From contig JAHIRD010000006.1 of NCBI GenBank assembly GCA_018818835.1, positions 1-64,000 of the forward strand: DNA of 64,000 nucleotides. Direction: 5' to 3'. Position 1 is the stretch's first letter. Each line of letters begins with the position of its first letter. This document shows positions 45,181-53,917 of this stretch, piece by piece. A program made the position numbers and the translations under genes. Under the pieces are notes generated by a model. The model had not been told where the DNA came from, did no database searches, and saw only the letters and a list, made by a program, of their open reading frames with translations. This stretch comes from Pseudomonadota bacterium (lineage in GTDB: Bacteria; Desulfobacterota; Desulfobacteria; Desulfobacterales; Desulfolunaceae).

Positions 45181-47229
45181 ATGAAAAAAATTAAAACGGA
45201 ACAGATCAGAAACATAGGCATTATGGCCCATATCGATGCAGGAAAAACCACCGTGACAGAACGGGTCCTGTATTATACCGGCCGATCATACAAACTCGGT
45301 GAAGTCCATGACGGTGAAGCGGTGATGGACTGGATGGTCGACGAACAGGAACGGGGCATCACCATCACATCCGCTGTCACCACCTGCCACTGGAAAGATA
45401 ACCAGATTCAGATTATCGACACACCCGGACACGTGGATTTTACCATTGAGGTGGAGCGGTCTTTACGGGTTCTGGACGGTGCCATTGGCGTATTCTGTGC
45501 CGTTGGCGGAGTGGAGCCCCAGTCTGAAACCGTGTGGCGACAGGCTGATAAATATCATGTCCCCCGTATTGCCTTTGTGAACAAGATGGATCGTGTGGGG
45601 GCTGATTATCTGAACACCATTCAGATGATGAGAGATAGACTCCATGCAAGGCCACTGCTCCTTCAAATTCCGGTGGGGATTGAAGAACACTTTAAAGGTG
45701 TGGTGGATTTGATTCAGATGCAACAAATTCTCTGGGATAATGAAGGCCTGGGTGCAGCCTATACCCTGTCGGATATTCCCGAGGACATGCGTGCCGAGGC
45801 TGAATCATACCGGGACAAACTGATTGAGACCCTTTCGGATCATGATGATACAATCATGGAGGCCTATCTGGCCGAAGAGCCTGTTTCAAACACCGACCTG
45901 ATGGCAGCCATCCGCAAGGCAACCATTGATTTGAAACTGGTTCCGGTTTTTTGCGGTAGTGCATTGAAAAATAAAGGCATCCAACCCTTACTGGATGCCA
46001 TTGGCAATTATCTGCCCAGCCCCCTGGATGTTCCGCCAGCCCATGGAGTCCATCCGGAAACAGGGGAACCTGTCAGTTTTGAGCCCAAGGATGGAGCGCC
46101 TCTTTCAGCATTGATTTTTAAAGTGTCCATGATTGAAGGACGGAAATTATCCTTTGCCAGGGTTTACAGTGGAAAACTGAAAGTGGGAGATGATGTCTAC
46201 AACCCGGTGCTTAAGCGCAAGGAAAAACTTGCCCGTATTCTCAATATGCATGCCAACAAACGGGAGCGTGTTGAAGAAGCTGGCGTGGGGAGCATCGTGG
46301 GCGTGGTTGGTCTCAAGGATTCATCAACGGGAGATACCCTCTGCAATGCGGCCCATCCTATTCTCCTGGAACGCATGGAGTTTTACGAGCCGGTGATTTC
46401 CATCGCGGTGGAGCCAAAAACCGTGACCGATCAGGACAAGCTCCAGTCTGTTCTGGAAAAATTTGTTTCCGAAGATCCCACCCTCAAAGTCCGAATCGAT
46501 GAAGACACGGGCCAGACTCTTTTATCCGGCATGGGCGAGCTTCATCTTGAAATTATTATTAGTCGTATGCTTAGGGAATTCAACACCTTAGTGAATGTTG
46601 GAAAGCCTCAGGTTGTTTATCGAGAGACCATTGCAAAAATATCAACCGCCACCGCATCCTTTGAACGGGACATCGCCGGTCAGAAACACTTTGCCGAAGT
46701 ATCACTCAAAATGATTCCTCTGGACCGTGGATCCGGGAGTAGTTTCAGGTCTGAGGTGACAGCGGAACAAATCCCGGACATGTATATTCCTTCCATTAAA
46801 AAAGGCGTCATGGACCTCTTTGAAAGCGGAACACTGATGGGGTACCCGGTTGTGGATGTGGAAGCGGTTCTCGTGGGTGGTTCTTTCAAGGAGACCCTGG
46901 GCTCGGATTTGGGCTATACGGTGTGCTCGTCCATGGCTGCCCGGGAAGCCCTTGAAGCCGGGGAACCTTTTTTGCTGGAGCCCATCATGAATGTTGAGAT
47001 TTTTGTTCCCGATGCATTTATGGGTGAGGTGATAGGTGACTTGAACAGCAGGGGCGGTAAAGTGGAATCCATCAATCCCAAAGCAGGGATTCAAACCATC
47101 CATGCTTCGGTGGCCCTTTCCAGGATGTTCGGTTATTCCACATCCATTCGATCAGCCACCCAGGGACGCGGAACCTTTACCATGCAGTTTTCGCATTTTG
47201 ATAAAGCTGCGGCTAAAAAGAACCATTGA
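45181..47229 (+). CDS. fusA: elongation factor G (EF-G paralog)
   Basis: 682 aa, near normal EF-G length. G motifs [25 protein letters not shown] and NKMDR, then domains II-V ([29 protein letters not shown] near the end). It translocates tRNA-mRNA or, for some paralogs, recycles ribosomes. It is not in a str operon (no rpsL, rpsG or tuf nearby), so it may be a second copy of EF-G2 type; sequence alone does not decide this. Confidence 0.93.
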   Translation: MKKIKTEQIRNIGIMAHIDAGKTTVTERVLYYTGRSYKLGEVHDGEAVMDWMVDEQERGITITSAVTTCHWKDNQIQIIDTPGHVDFTIEVERSLRVLDGAIGVFCAVGGVEPQSETVWRQADKYHVPRIAFVNKMDRVGADYLNTIQMMRDRLHARPLLLQIPVGIEEHFKGVVDLIQMQQILWDNEGLGAAYTLSDIPEDMRAEAESYRDKLIETLSDHDDTIMEAYLAEEPVSNTDLMAAIRKATIDLKLVPVFCGSALKNKGIQPLLDAIGNYLPSPLDVPPAHGVHPETGEPVSFEPKDGAPLSALIFKVSMIEGRKLSFARVYSGKLKVGDDVYNPVLKRKEKLARILNMHANKRERVEEAGVGSIVGVVGLKDSSTGDTLCNAAHPILLERMEFYEPVISIAVEPKTVTDQDKLQSVLEKFVSEDPTLKVRIDEDTGQTLLSGMGELHLEIIISRMLREFNTLVNVGKPQVVYRETIAKISTATASFERDIAGQKHFAEVSLKMIPLDRGSGSSFRSEVTAEQIPDMYIPSIKKGVMDLFESGTLMGYPVVDVEAVLVGGSFKETLGSDLGYTVCSSMAAREALEAGEPFLLEPIMNVEIFVPDAFMGEVIGDLNSRGGKVESINPKAGIQTIHASVALSRMFGYSTSIRSATQGRGTFTMQFSHFDKAAAKKNH

Positions 47230-47250
47230 TCGTATTTAGGAGTTAACACA

Positions 47251-47286
47251 AGGATCACTGGCGCGGAGAATGAGCGTTCAGTGCAT
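47251..47286. repeat. REP-like palindrome with CACTGG core, copy 2
   Basis: CAAGGATCACTGG-CGCGGAGAATG-AGCGTTCAGTGCATC closely matches the reverse complement of the 27032-27072 element, including the CAAGGA flank. It lies just after the fusA stop and may act as a transcript end or RNA stabiliser. Confidence 0.7.
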
Positions 47287-47363
47287 CCGTTAGTTGGGAT
47301 TTAGTTTCTTCTGGATCGAAATCGAAATTGATTGCGGTCCCCACCCGCATGGGGGGGCAGAGT

Positions 47364-48185
47364 CTATAGCATGGCCTGTATGGCCTCACAGACCCCTTCA
47401 TGATTGTTCGATGCCACCACTGAAAAACGTTTTTTCATGTCCGGCGGACTGTTTGCCACAACAAAGGCCTGGCCGACCCACTCAAGAAGATCCTCATCAT
47501 TGTAATCATTCCCCACAGCCACAATGTCATTCCGGTCAATCTTCAGTTGGTTGGACAGCCACGTTGCCGCCTTACTTTTGGACACCGATTTTGGAAAAAT
47601 TTCAATCCACATTGTTTTACCATCAAAGGGAGAGGACGAGTTGATGACAGTATACGCGTGAAGTGTACGTCTCAAACAGTCCAGTGTTTCCTTGCCATTC
47701 CCCCCAGGAATCATGGCAAGGAATTGGGATGATGGGCCAAGATCCATTATGTTGGGGCTAATGGCCCGGTAATGGCCCTTGTAAAAGTCGAGCCGGGTGT
47801 TAAAGTCGCTGTTTTCCCTGCCAAAATGACGAAAGGCAAAGGCATGATTGTCCGGGACCGGATCCTGGATCATATAGTCCACACCAAGGTTTTCAAGGAG
47901 GGATGCGATTGTTTTTGTGTCCTCGTGGGAAAGGGTTTCTGTTTTGAGGGTATGCTTATGGGGGTCAGGATAGCTGGCCACACCCAGGCCTGTTGAAAAA
48001 ATCAGGTAATCCACAGGCAGGTGAAAGGGGATGGAGCGCTTTAGGGAAAATAGGGACCGACCAGTGGCAAGAACCCGGATGACACCCAGCGAACCCAATT
48101 TTTCAAGCATATCCAGATCGTTTTTTGAAAAGCTGTGGTCTGACCGGAACAAAGTTCCATCAAGGTCGGTGATAAACATTTTCAT
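47364..48185 (-). CDS. Cof-type HAD-superfamily phosphatase
   Basis: 273 aa from ATG 48185 (AAAGGGG upstream). HAD motif I is FITDLDGTLF; motif II is the Thr in LATGRS; motif III/IV are the Lys in SKSKAATWL and GNDYNDEDLL. The C2B cap is typical of Cof/YidA sugar-phosphate phosphatases. Substrate unknown. It is divergent from the small lipoprotein gene. Confidence 0.9.
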   Translation of the reverse strand: MKMFITDLDGTLFRSDHSFSKNDLDMLEKLGSLGVIRVLATGRSLFSLKRSIPFHLPVDYLIFSTGLGVASYPDPHKHTLKTETLSHEDTKTIASLLENLGVDYMIQDPVPDNHAFAFRHFGRENSDFNTRLDFYKGHYRAISPNIMDLGPSSQFLAMIPGGNGKETLDCLRRTLHAYTVINSSSPFDGKTMWIEIFPKSVSKSKAATWLSNQLKIDRNDIVAVGNDYNDEDLLEWVGQAFVVANSPPDMKKRFSVVASNNHEGVCEAIQAML

Positions 48186-48341
48186 ACGGTCCACCCCTTT
48201 GGTTGAAATGGTATGGCCGAGGCCCTGGTTGACGTCGCCCTTTTTTTTTCGTATCATTTTCTCATCCGGATCGATTATGATCATGATAAGGATTTTTTGT
48301 TTTATCACCATATCGGGGACGTATACAAAGGAAAAAATCGT

Positions 48342-48614
48342 ATGACAATGACCAGAGTGTGTTTCATAGTATTAGTGCTTCTTTGTTTTCAGGGCTGTTT
48401 TTCAGCCCGCTGGGAAATCAGACAGATTGAAACAACATTTGTCAACCAGGAAAACAACCAGGAATATGTTCAAAAAAACGCTGTTCTTGTTAATGGGCAT
48501 ACCGGGCAGACCTGGGTGTTTTCAAGTGATCGGGACAGCCACTACTATTGGATTGAAATGCCGGTTCTGGATCGGGAATCGGGCAACCTCACACCTTTGA
48601 ATGAAAACGAATAA
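48342..48614 (+). CDS. small putative lipoprotein
   Basis: 90 aa from ATG 48342, with AAAGGA about eight bases upstream. The signal VCFIVLVLLCFQGC ends in a slightly atypical lipobox (FQGC). The mature 70 residues (VLVNGHTGQTWVFSSDRDSHYYWIEM) look like a single beta-sheet domain. I do not recognise a family. It is 12 bp before the phosphofructokinase gene, so the two are probably co-transcribed. Confidence 0.7.
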   Translation: MTMTRVCFIVLVLLCFQGCFSARWEIRQIETTFVNQENNQEYVQKNAVLVNGHTGQTWVFSSDRDSHYYWIEMPVLDRESGNLTPLNENE

Positions 48615-48626
48615 CAGGTTTATCAC

Positions 48627-49979
48627 ATGGAATTTGACAGTGTTGAAACGCATATTGAGTCCCTTGGGGAGGCAAAAATTGACTCTCCCTTCATGAAGAA
48701 CGATCACGGCCGGAAAAATTCAATTTTTATTGAAGACGATATGAGGGTTCTGATTCATGTGAATGAAAAACATATCACCCGGATGATTGACCAGGGGAAA
48801 AAACCACCAGCCTTTGAAATAGCAGGACCCAGGAAAAAGATTTTTTTTGATCCCAGTAAACTTCGATGTGCCCTGGTGACCTGTGGGGGTCTGTGTCCGG
48901 GTTTGAATGACATTATCCGTTCAGTGGTTCTTGAATTGTACCACCGTTACGGCGTTAAACAGATTTATGGGATGAAATACGGTCTACAGGGGTTTATCCC
49001 CGAATACGGCCATGATGTGATTGAGCTGGACCCCGAGTCCGTGGTCAGGATTCTTGAACGCGGAGGCTCCATTCTGGGCTCGTCCCGGGGGCCCCAGGAT
49101 ATTGAGGCCATTGTGGATTCCCTGGAGCGAATGAACATTGGCATTGTGTTCATGATTGGCGGGGATGGTACGTTGATGGCTGCAACACGCATAACCGAGG
49201 CGATTCGCAAACGGAAGCTCAAGATCAGTGTGATCGGGATTCCAAAAACAATTGATAACGATGTGTATCTTGTGGCCCGGTCCTTTGGATTTGACACGGC
49301 TGTGGAGATTTCCACCCAGGCCATCCGGGGTGCCCATAACGAGGCCGAAGGGTATCCCAAGGGAATCGGTTTGATCAAGCTCATGGGGAGGCATTCGGGC
49401 TTTCTGGCTGCAACGGCAGCCCTGGCCCAGCAGGATGTCAATTTTGTTCTGATCCCAGAAGTGGATTTTGATCTGGATGGTGAAAATGGGCTTCTGGCAT
49501 GCCTTGAAAAACGTTTGCAAAACCGTATGCATGCGGTCATCCTGGTGGCCGAAGGAGCTGGACAGAAATTCTTCGGAGACGAAAAAACCGAGCATGATCC
49601 ATCGGGAAATGTGAAACTTAAAGATATCGGTATTTATATCAAAGAAAAGATCGTCGATTATTTCAAGGCTAAAAACATACCCATTTCATTGAAATACATT
49701 GATCCCAGCTATATGATTCGGAGCCTGCCTGCCAATTCCAATGACCATGTGTTCTGCAGTTTTCTGGGCAGGGATGCTGTCCATGCAGGCATGGCAGGGA
49801 AAACAAATATGCTGGTGGGACACTGGAACAACCACTTTGTCCATGTCCCCATGGAAGCCTCGGCAGGCAAACGCAAACAGGTCTCTCCCCATGGAAAACT
49901 ATGGGTGTCTGTCCTTGAAGCCACCGGGCAAAGCTCCTTGAAAAATAAGGCTAACCATGAAACACAGGAAGAAGGCTAA
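48627..49979 (+). CDS. 6-phosphofructokinase, long-form ATP-type
   Basis: 450 aa with an N-terminal extension of about 75 residues before the catalytic fold, as in the plant/protist-like group. TCGGLCPGLND starts the phosphate loop. GGDGTLMAA has Gly where PPi enzymes carry Asp, and PKTIDND is the catalytic loop. These point to ATP rather than PPi as donor. MGRHSGFLA and EGAGQ follow. It catalyses the committed step of glycolysis. Confidence 0.9.
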   Translation: MEFDSVETHIESLGEAKIDSPFMKNDHGRKNSIFIEDDMRVLIHVNEKHITRMIDQGKKPPAFEIAGPRKKIFFDPSKLRCALVTCGGLCPGLNDIIRSVVLELYHRYGVKQIYGMKYGLQGFIPEYGHDVIELDPESVVRILERGGSILGSSRGPQDIEAIVDSLERMNIGIVFMIGGDGTLMAATRITEAIRKRKLKISVIGIPKTIDNDVYLVARSFGFDTAVEISTQAIRGAHNEAEGYPKGIGLIKLMGRHSGFLAATAALAQQDVNFVLIPEVDFDLDGENGLLACLEKRLQNRMHAVILVAEGAGQKFFGDEKTEHDPSGNVKLKDIGIYIKEKIVDYFKAKNIPISLKYIDPSYMIRSLPANSNDHVFCSFLGRDAVHAGMAGKTNMLVGHWNNHFVHVPMEASAGKRKQVSPHGKLWVSVLEATGQSSLKNKANHETQEEG

Positions 49980-49994
49980 AAAAGAGGCCTCCGG

Positions 49995-50215
49995 CAGCCC
50001 TGTAACTTGATCTTCTTCGTCCTCTTCGTGTTCTTCAGAGAGCGTAGCGAACGGGTGGTGGATAAAAAAGAAAACAACATTTCAATCCCAGGCGTTGCCT
50101 GGGATTGAAACAAAAACGGTTTTACCATGGAGTACATGAAGGCCATGAAGAAAAACGATTAAATAGTTTAACCACCCGCTCCCTTTGGTCGCCCAAGAGC
50201 ACGAAGAAAAACATG
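49995..50215. repeat. composite intergenic repeat cluster B (inverted relative to cluster A)
   Basis: The reverse complement reads in the order of cluster A. GGTAAAACCGTTTTTGTTTC is followed by a perfect 14-bp hairpin (50080-50110, TTTCAATCCCAGGC / GCCTGGGATTGAAA). After it come a poly-T stretch and TATCCACCACCCGTTCGC..GCTCTCTGAAG..CACGAAGAGG. A CCATGGAGTACATGAAGG stretch and a second CCACCCGCTCC..CACGAAGAA module lie on the other side. No gene is visible in this 562-bp gap. Confidence 0.7.
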
Positions 50216-50370
50216 CCACCGGCGGCCAGATCCCAGCTTCCACCGGGACAAGCTTTAGAAATCTGGACCGGTCTTCGCAAAGGCTTCGCCCCGACACGCA
50301 AATGGGTGGGGGTGTTTGGTGTGTAAGAATATGTTAAATATGAAGCATTCGAAGAAAAGCAATATATGTT

Positions 50371-50405
50371 TATCAAACTTTTCAAAAGTTTGGCCCCCGG
50401 CAGGG
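50371..50405. repeat. CAAACTTTT palindrome module
   Basis: ATCAAACTTTTCAAAAGTTTGG followed by C-rich CCCCCGGCAGGG. The reverse complement of 5048-5081 gives the same arrangement with few changes. Each copy accompanies one of the two composite clusters. Confidence 0.7.
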
Positions 50406-50484
50406 CTGCCAGGGGCACAATTTTTCCGTGAGAGACGAGGTTTTTTGGTTGTGGTTTTGCCGCGTTGTGGTCTCCTGATGCCAT

Positions 50485-50524
50485 AAAAAAAGCCCTCGTT
50501 GCATTGAGCAGCAAGGGCTTTTAA
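50485..50524. terminator. bidirectional intrinsic terminator
   Basis: AAAAAAAGCCCT-CGTTGC, five-base loop, GCAGCAAGGGCTTTT forms a GC-rich stem flanked by A and T runs. On the minus strand it ends the repeat-protein transcript 18 bp after its stop. Confidence 0.8.
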
Positions 50525-50541
50525 AATGACAGGAACGTCTT

Positions 50542-51780
50542 TTATTTATAAGCGTTCATAATGGCTTTGACTGCGGCGATTTTCCGTTTGGCCATCTGTT
50601 TTTCCTCGGGGCTCTGTGCGCAATCAAGGGCCTGATTGAGTTTGCAGGAAATGGCATTGAAATCAGGCGATCCAGGCTGTTTTTTCAAATCGTCTGCCTG
50701 TCCCATATAGTAAGAGAAAAGAAGGGGGAGGACCGCTTCTTTTGTATAAACATCTTTAATCTCTGCAGGTGCCAGCTTCCCCGGGATTTTGGCGATCAAG
50801 GTTTTCCCCATTGGGGCAAAGGACCCTTGGTACACCATCGTGGCACCCTGTTTTGACGAAACATAGTAATTGGATGTGTTTCTGATGCTTAAAAGGGTCA
50901 GGACAAACACAAGAATAGCAATGCCTGCGGCAATGGGGACCATATTGATGGACGGTCTGGGAGCCTTGAGCATTTCAACTCTGTTGACAGATTCTGAAGG
51001 GGATGCCTGAGCCTCTGTTGTTTCTGCTTCAGCTTTTGCCTTAGCCTCTGCTTCAGCCTTTGCCTTAGCTTCTGCTTCAGCCTTTGCCTTAGCTTCTGCT
51101 TCAGCCTTTGCCTTAGCTTCTGCTTCAGCCTTTGCCTTAGCTTCTGCTTCAGCCTTTGCCTTAGCTTCTGCTTCAGCCTTTGCCTTAGCCTCTGCTTCAG
51201 CTTTTGCCTTAGCCTCTGCTTCAGCTTTTGCCTTAGCTTCTGCTTCAGCTTTTGCCTTAGCCTCTGCTTCAGCTTTTGCCTTAGCCTCTGCTTCGGCTTT
51301 TGCCTTAGCCTCTGCTTCGGCTTTTGCTTTAGCTTCTGCTTCGGCTTTTGCCTTAGCCTCTGCTTCGGCTTTTGCTTTAGCTTCTGCTTCGGCTTTTGCC
51401 TTAGCCTCTGCTTCGGCTTTTGCTTTAGCCTCTGCTTCGGCTTTTGCCTTAGCCTCTGCTTCGGCTTTTGCTTTAGCCTCTGCTTCGGCTTTTGCTTTAG
51501 CCTCTGCTTCGGCTTTTGCTTTAGCTTCTGCTTCGGCTTTTGCCTTAGCCTCTGCTTCGGCTTTTGCCTTAGCTTCTGCTTCGGCTTTTGCTTTAGCTTC
51601 TGCTTCAGCCTTTGCCTTAGCTTCTGCCTCTTTTTTGATCATGGCTTCTTTTTTGGCAGAATCATCTGTTTGCTTTGCTGGAGTGCTTTTACTTGCTGCA
51701 GGTTTTTGTGCAGTTTTTTTTGCAGCTGATTTTTTGGGGGTTGTTTCCTTTTTCGTTGATTTCTTCTTATCTTTGGCCAT
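50542..51780 (-). CDS. membrane protein with about 25 AEAEAKAK repeats
   Basis: 412 aa. Residues 1-45 are Lys/Ala/Thr-rich ([20 protein letters not shown]), like histone-H1-type tails. Residues about 50-255 are perfect 8-residue repeats AEAEAKAK. A linker and one membrane helix ([19 protein letters not shown], about 282-302) follow. The C-terminal domain has about 110 residues ([19 protein letters not shown], two Cys, helical end). With Lys-rich N-terminus inside, the C-terminal domain should face the periplasm. E and K spaced four apart favour a long single alpha-helix. The repeat unit is also that of the EAK16 self-assembling peptide. Family unknown; TolA-like only in style. Confidence 0.85.
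   Translation of the reverse strand: MAKDKKKSTKKETTPKKSAAKKTAQKPAASKSTPAKQTDDSAKKEAMIKKEAEAKAKAEAEAKAKAEAEAKAKAEAEAKAKAEAEAKAKAEAEAKAKAEAEAKAKAEAEAKAKAEAEAKAKAEAEAKAKAEAEAKAKAEAEAKAKAEAEAKAKAEAEAKAKAEAEAKAKAEAEAKAKAEAEAKAKAEAEAKAKAEAEAKAKAEAEAKAKAEAEAKAKAEAEAKAKAEAEAKAKAEAEAKAKAEAEAKAKAEAETTEAQASPSESVNRVEMLKAPRPSINMVPIAAGIAILVFVLTLLSIRNTSNYYVSSKQGATMVYQGSFAPMGKTLIAKIPGKLAPAEIKDVYTKEAVLPLLFSYYMGQADDLKKQPGSPDFNAISCKLNQALDCAQSPEEKQMAKRKIAAVKAIMNAYK
51023..51628 (-). repeat. 24-bp minisatellite coding AEAEAKAK
   Basis: About 25 copies of a 24-bp unit with only synonymous differences (AGCC/GGCT and CCTTA/CTTTA variants). Identical variants cluster in blocks: AGCC-type at about 51050-51190, GGCT-type in the middle. 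This indicates recent copy-number change by slippage or recombination while the protein stays in frame. Confidence 0.9.
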
Positions 51781-51917
51781 GTGAATCCCCTTTGAACTTA
51801 TATTGAATTTAGCTTATAATGCGTAAAATAAAAATCGATTCTTGGGCTAACCGCAACAACATATATAATGTTGAAGGATAATTGTAAACCATTTTTGAAA
51901 GATTTTAGGCCTAACTA

Positions 51918-52736
51918 ATGAAAAATAATGATGTTTCCGGAAAAATGGATGCTTTAAAATCCATCATTCAAAGTCTGGGCCCCATGTCCGTGGCATTTTC
52001 CGGTGGTGTTGACAGCACCTTTCTCTTGGCCTTTGCCCATGAAATTATCGGGGAAAAGGTCCAGGCCATCATCGCCAGGAGCCCGGTTTTTCCAAAGGAT
52101 GAGGATGATGCAGCACATGTATTCCTCAAAAAAAAAGGGATTTGCTATCATGTTGTTGAGCCTGAGTTGATGACGAACGACGAATTTATCCGTAATGATA
52201 AAAACAGGTGCTATGTCTGCAAGAAAATTTTATTCAAGGAAATTTTTCAAACAGCGTTAAAAACAGGAAAAAACGTCGTGGTCCACGGGGTTAATATCGA
52301 TGACTTTAAGGATTATCGGCCTGGTTTGAAGGCAGCGGATGAAATGGGTGTCCTGAGTCCGCTTGTGGATGCGGGATTCACAAAACAGGATATTCGTGAT
52401 GCCTCGCGGATGATGGGACTCCCCACGGCAGATAAACCGTCCATGGCCTGCCTTGCCAGCAGGATTCCATATGGGGATGTTTTAAGCCTTGAAATGTTAG
52501 GCCGTGTGGAACGATCCGAGGCATTGCTCACAAAGCTGGGCTTTATTGGGGTAAGGGCACGGCATCACGGGGTTCTTGTCAGGCTTGAAATCCCCGGGAA
52601 GGACTTTGGAAGACTCCTTGGGGAAGACATCAGGAAGACCGTGGTAAGCGGTCTGAAAGAGCTGGGGTATCTCCATATTGCATTGGATCTGGAAGGGTAT
52701 ACTCAAGGCAGCATGAACCGCATGCTTTCCCTGTGA
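51918..52736 (+). CDS. larE: LarE-type ATP-dependent sacrificial sulfur transferase
   Basis: 272 aa. PP-loop SGGVDSTFLL at 28-37, CYVCKK (C98, C101) and C178 in ACLASRIPYG, the cysteine position known in LarE. LarE supplies sulfur for the nickel pincer cofactor of lactate racemase and related enzymes. C98 and C101 plus C178 also fit the [4Fe-4S]-type LarE forms that are not sacrificial. larB and larC are not in the window. Confidence 0.88.
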   Translation: MKNNDVSGKMDALKSIIQSLGPMSVAFSGGVDSTFLLAFAHEIIGEKVQAIIARSPVFPKDEDDAAHVFLKKKGICYHVVEPELMTNDEFIRNDKNRCYVCKKILFKEIFQTALKTGKNVVVHGVNIDDFKDYRPGLKAADEMGVLSPLVDAGFTKQDIRDASRMMGLPTADKPSMACLASRIPYGDVLSLEMLGRVERSEALLTKLGFIGVRARHHGVLVRLEIPGKDFGRLLGEDIRKTVVSGLKELGYLHIALDLEGYTQGSMNRMLSL

Positions 52737-52741
52737 TGGCG

Positions 52742-52822
52742 TCGTAAAAAGTCCCCTATGCGGCGGCGTTATCGTGTTTGGCCTATGGACCTTTTCCATA
52801 GCCATCCACCGACTTTTTACGA
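52742..52822. repeat. 81-bp element with TCGTAAAAAGTC / GACTTTTTACGA ends, copy 2
   Basis: Perfect 12-bp terminal inverted repeats at 52742-52753 and 52811-52822, followed by GTTCATCA. Its left flank TGATGGCG continues the motif whose reverse complement occurs at 25729-25742. It sits right after larE. Confidence 0.8.
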
Positions 52823-52833
52823 GTTCATCACTA

Positions 52834-52878
52834 AAAAAGCGTCAAGCAGAACGGTGATGGTTTTGCATGACGCTTTTT
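52834..52878. terminator. bidirectional terminator between larE and the TPR gene
   Basis: AAAAAGCGTCA (52834-52844) pairs perfectly with TGACGCTTTTT (52868-52878). The loop is 23 nt. A and T runs form the stem base, so it can act for both convergent genes. Confidence 0.7.
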
Positions 52879-52893
52879 AAGGGTTCATCAAGA

Positions 52894-53643
52894 TTAAAGT
52901 TTTGCTTGAAGCTCGTTGCTCCATTTGGTGAAAAAGGGACTGTCCGTTTTAAACGTGGAAAGTATCTGACGCGCTTCTTCCTTATTCTTTTTGCCGCCCA
53001 GATCAATCAGAAGTTCGGAAATATAGACGAAACTTTCAGGCTCCTTGCCGAAGAATTCAGTGGACTGGAATTCTCTGTAGTATTCCAGTGCTTTTTTCTT
53101 CTTGGCCAGGGGCCAGGGAAGAACAGACCAGAAACGGCCCATTCCAAGAACCGCTCCGGAATTATCGTAGTTTTTGTCAAGCTCAAGAACCTTTTCAAAA
53201 CTGGTCTGGGTTTTATCTTTCAGCCCTTCTTTGAGTGCCGTCAGAATGCTGACTCCGTCAGCATAAATTCCCACATTTAATGCGAAATAATAATAACCAT
53301 CGGGTTGATCCGGCTTCATGTCAATGGCTTTCTGAGCATAGGTCATGCCTTCTTTCCCTATTTGGGCACAGATTTTTTTCCAGCCATCCACGCTATTTTT
53401 CTGGGCTGTATATGCATAAAATCGCAAGGCCTTGGCACATTTCCAGGTGGCATCGTAATTGTCCGGTTCAGTTTCAAGGATCTGCTTATAAATGTTGGCA
53501 GCGGCAAGATAGTCGTCCATACTCCCGCTTTTGGACTTGGACAAACCATCGGCCTGGCTCATCAACTCAGCCGTATCTGCATGGACAGATGAAAGGCTGA
53601 GTAACAGGAAAGAGAATACAAATAGGTAAATGATTTTTTTCAA
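52894..53643 (-). CDS. periplasmic TPR protein, TatT-like
   Basis: 249 aa with signal peptide (IIYLFVFSFLLLSLSSVHA). TPR-like repeats: AAANIYKQILETEPDNYDATWKCAKALR, GMTYAQKAIDMKPDQPDGYYYFALN, TSFEKVLELDKNYDNSGA. The layout resembles TatT, a TPR protein of some TRAP transporters, but no TRAP genes are present. Function unresolved. Confidence 0.75.
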   Translation of the reverse strand: MKKIIYLFVFSFLLLSLSSVHADTAELMSQADGLSKSKSGSMDDYLAAANIYKQILETEPDNYDATWKCAKALRFYAYTAQKNSVDGWKKICAQIGKEGMTYAQKAIDMKPDQPDGYYYFALNVGIYADGVSILTALKEGLKDKTQTSFEKVLELDKNYDNSGAVLGMGRFWSVLPWPLAKKKKALEYYREFQSTEFFGKEPESFVYISELLIDLGGKKNKEEARQILSTFKTDSPFFTKWSNELQAKL

Positions 53644-53848
53644 GGTGACCTCCTTACATGAACGTTAAGTAGAACGTTTGTGCTGACCGTGGCCTTCATG
53701 ATTGCCGCCCATCCGCGATTTTTGACATTATGGGGGTATATAGAAGGTTTATAGATGTGTACGCAATCTATGCATATGATCGTTGTTCAATATCATAGAA
53801 TGGTATTTTTGCAATTATTTTTTACAGGGAAGTCCCCGTTCAAATGAC

Positions 53849-53911
53849 ATAGGTCCCATAGGTCTTATGAGTCCCATACGTCCTATGGGACCTATAAGTC
53901 CTATTATTCCC
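53849..53911. repeat. 9-bp tandem repeat tract (seven units)
   Basis: Units ATAGGTCCC, ATAGGTCTT, ATGAGTCCC, ATACGTCCT, ATGGGACCT, ATAAGTCCT, ATTATTCCC: the longest tract of this family here. It ends six bases before the stop codon of the LolA-like gene, so it lies in its 3' UTR. The inverted GTCC/GGAC words allow hairpins. Confidence 0.85.
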
Positions 53912-53917
53912 ATCGTA

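Noticed and set aside
45181-47229. Antibiotic-resistance or TetM-type ribosomal protection protein
   Set aside because: Length, the [20 protein letters not shown] region and overall motifs are those of EF-G.
51023-51628. CRISPR array or intergenic repeat
   Set aside because: The 24-bp repeats are contiguous, have no spacers and keep an open reading frame.
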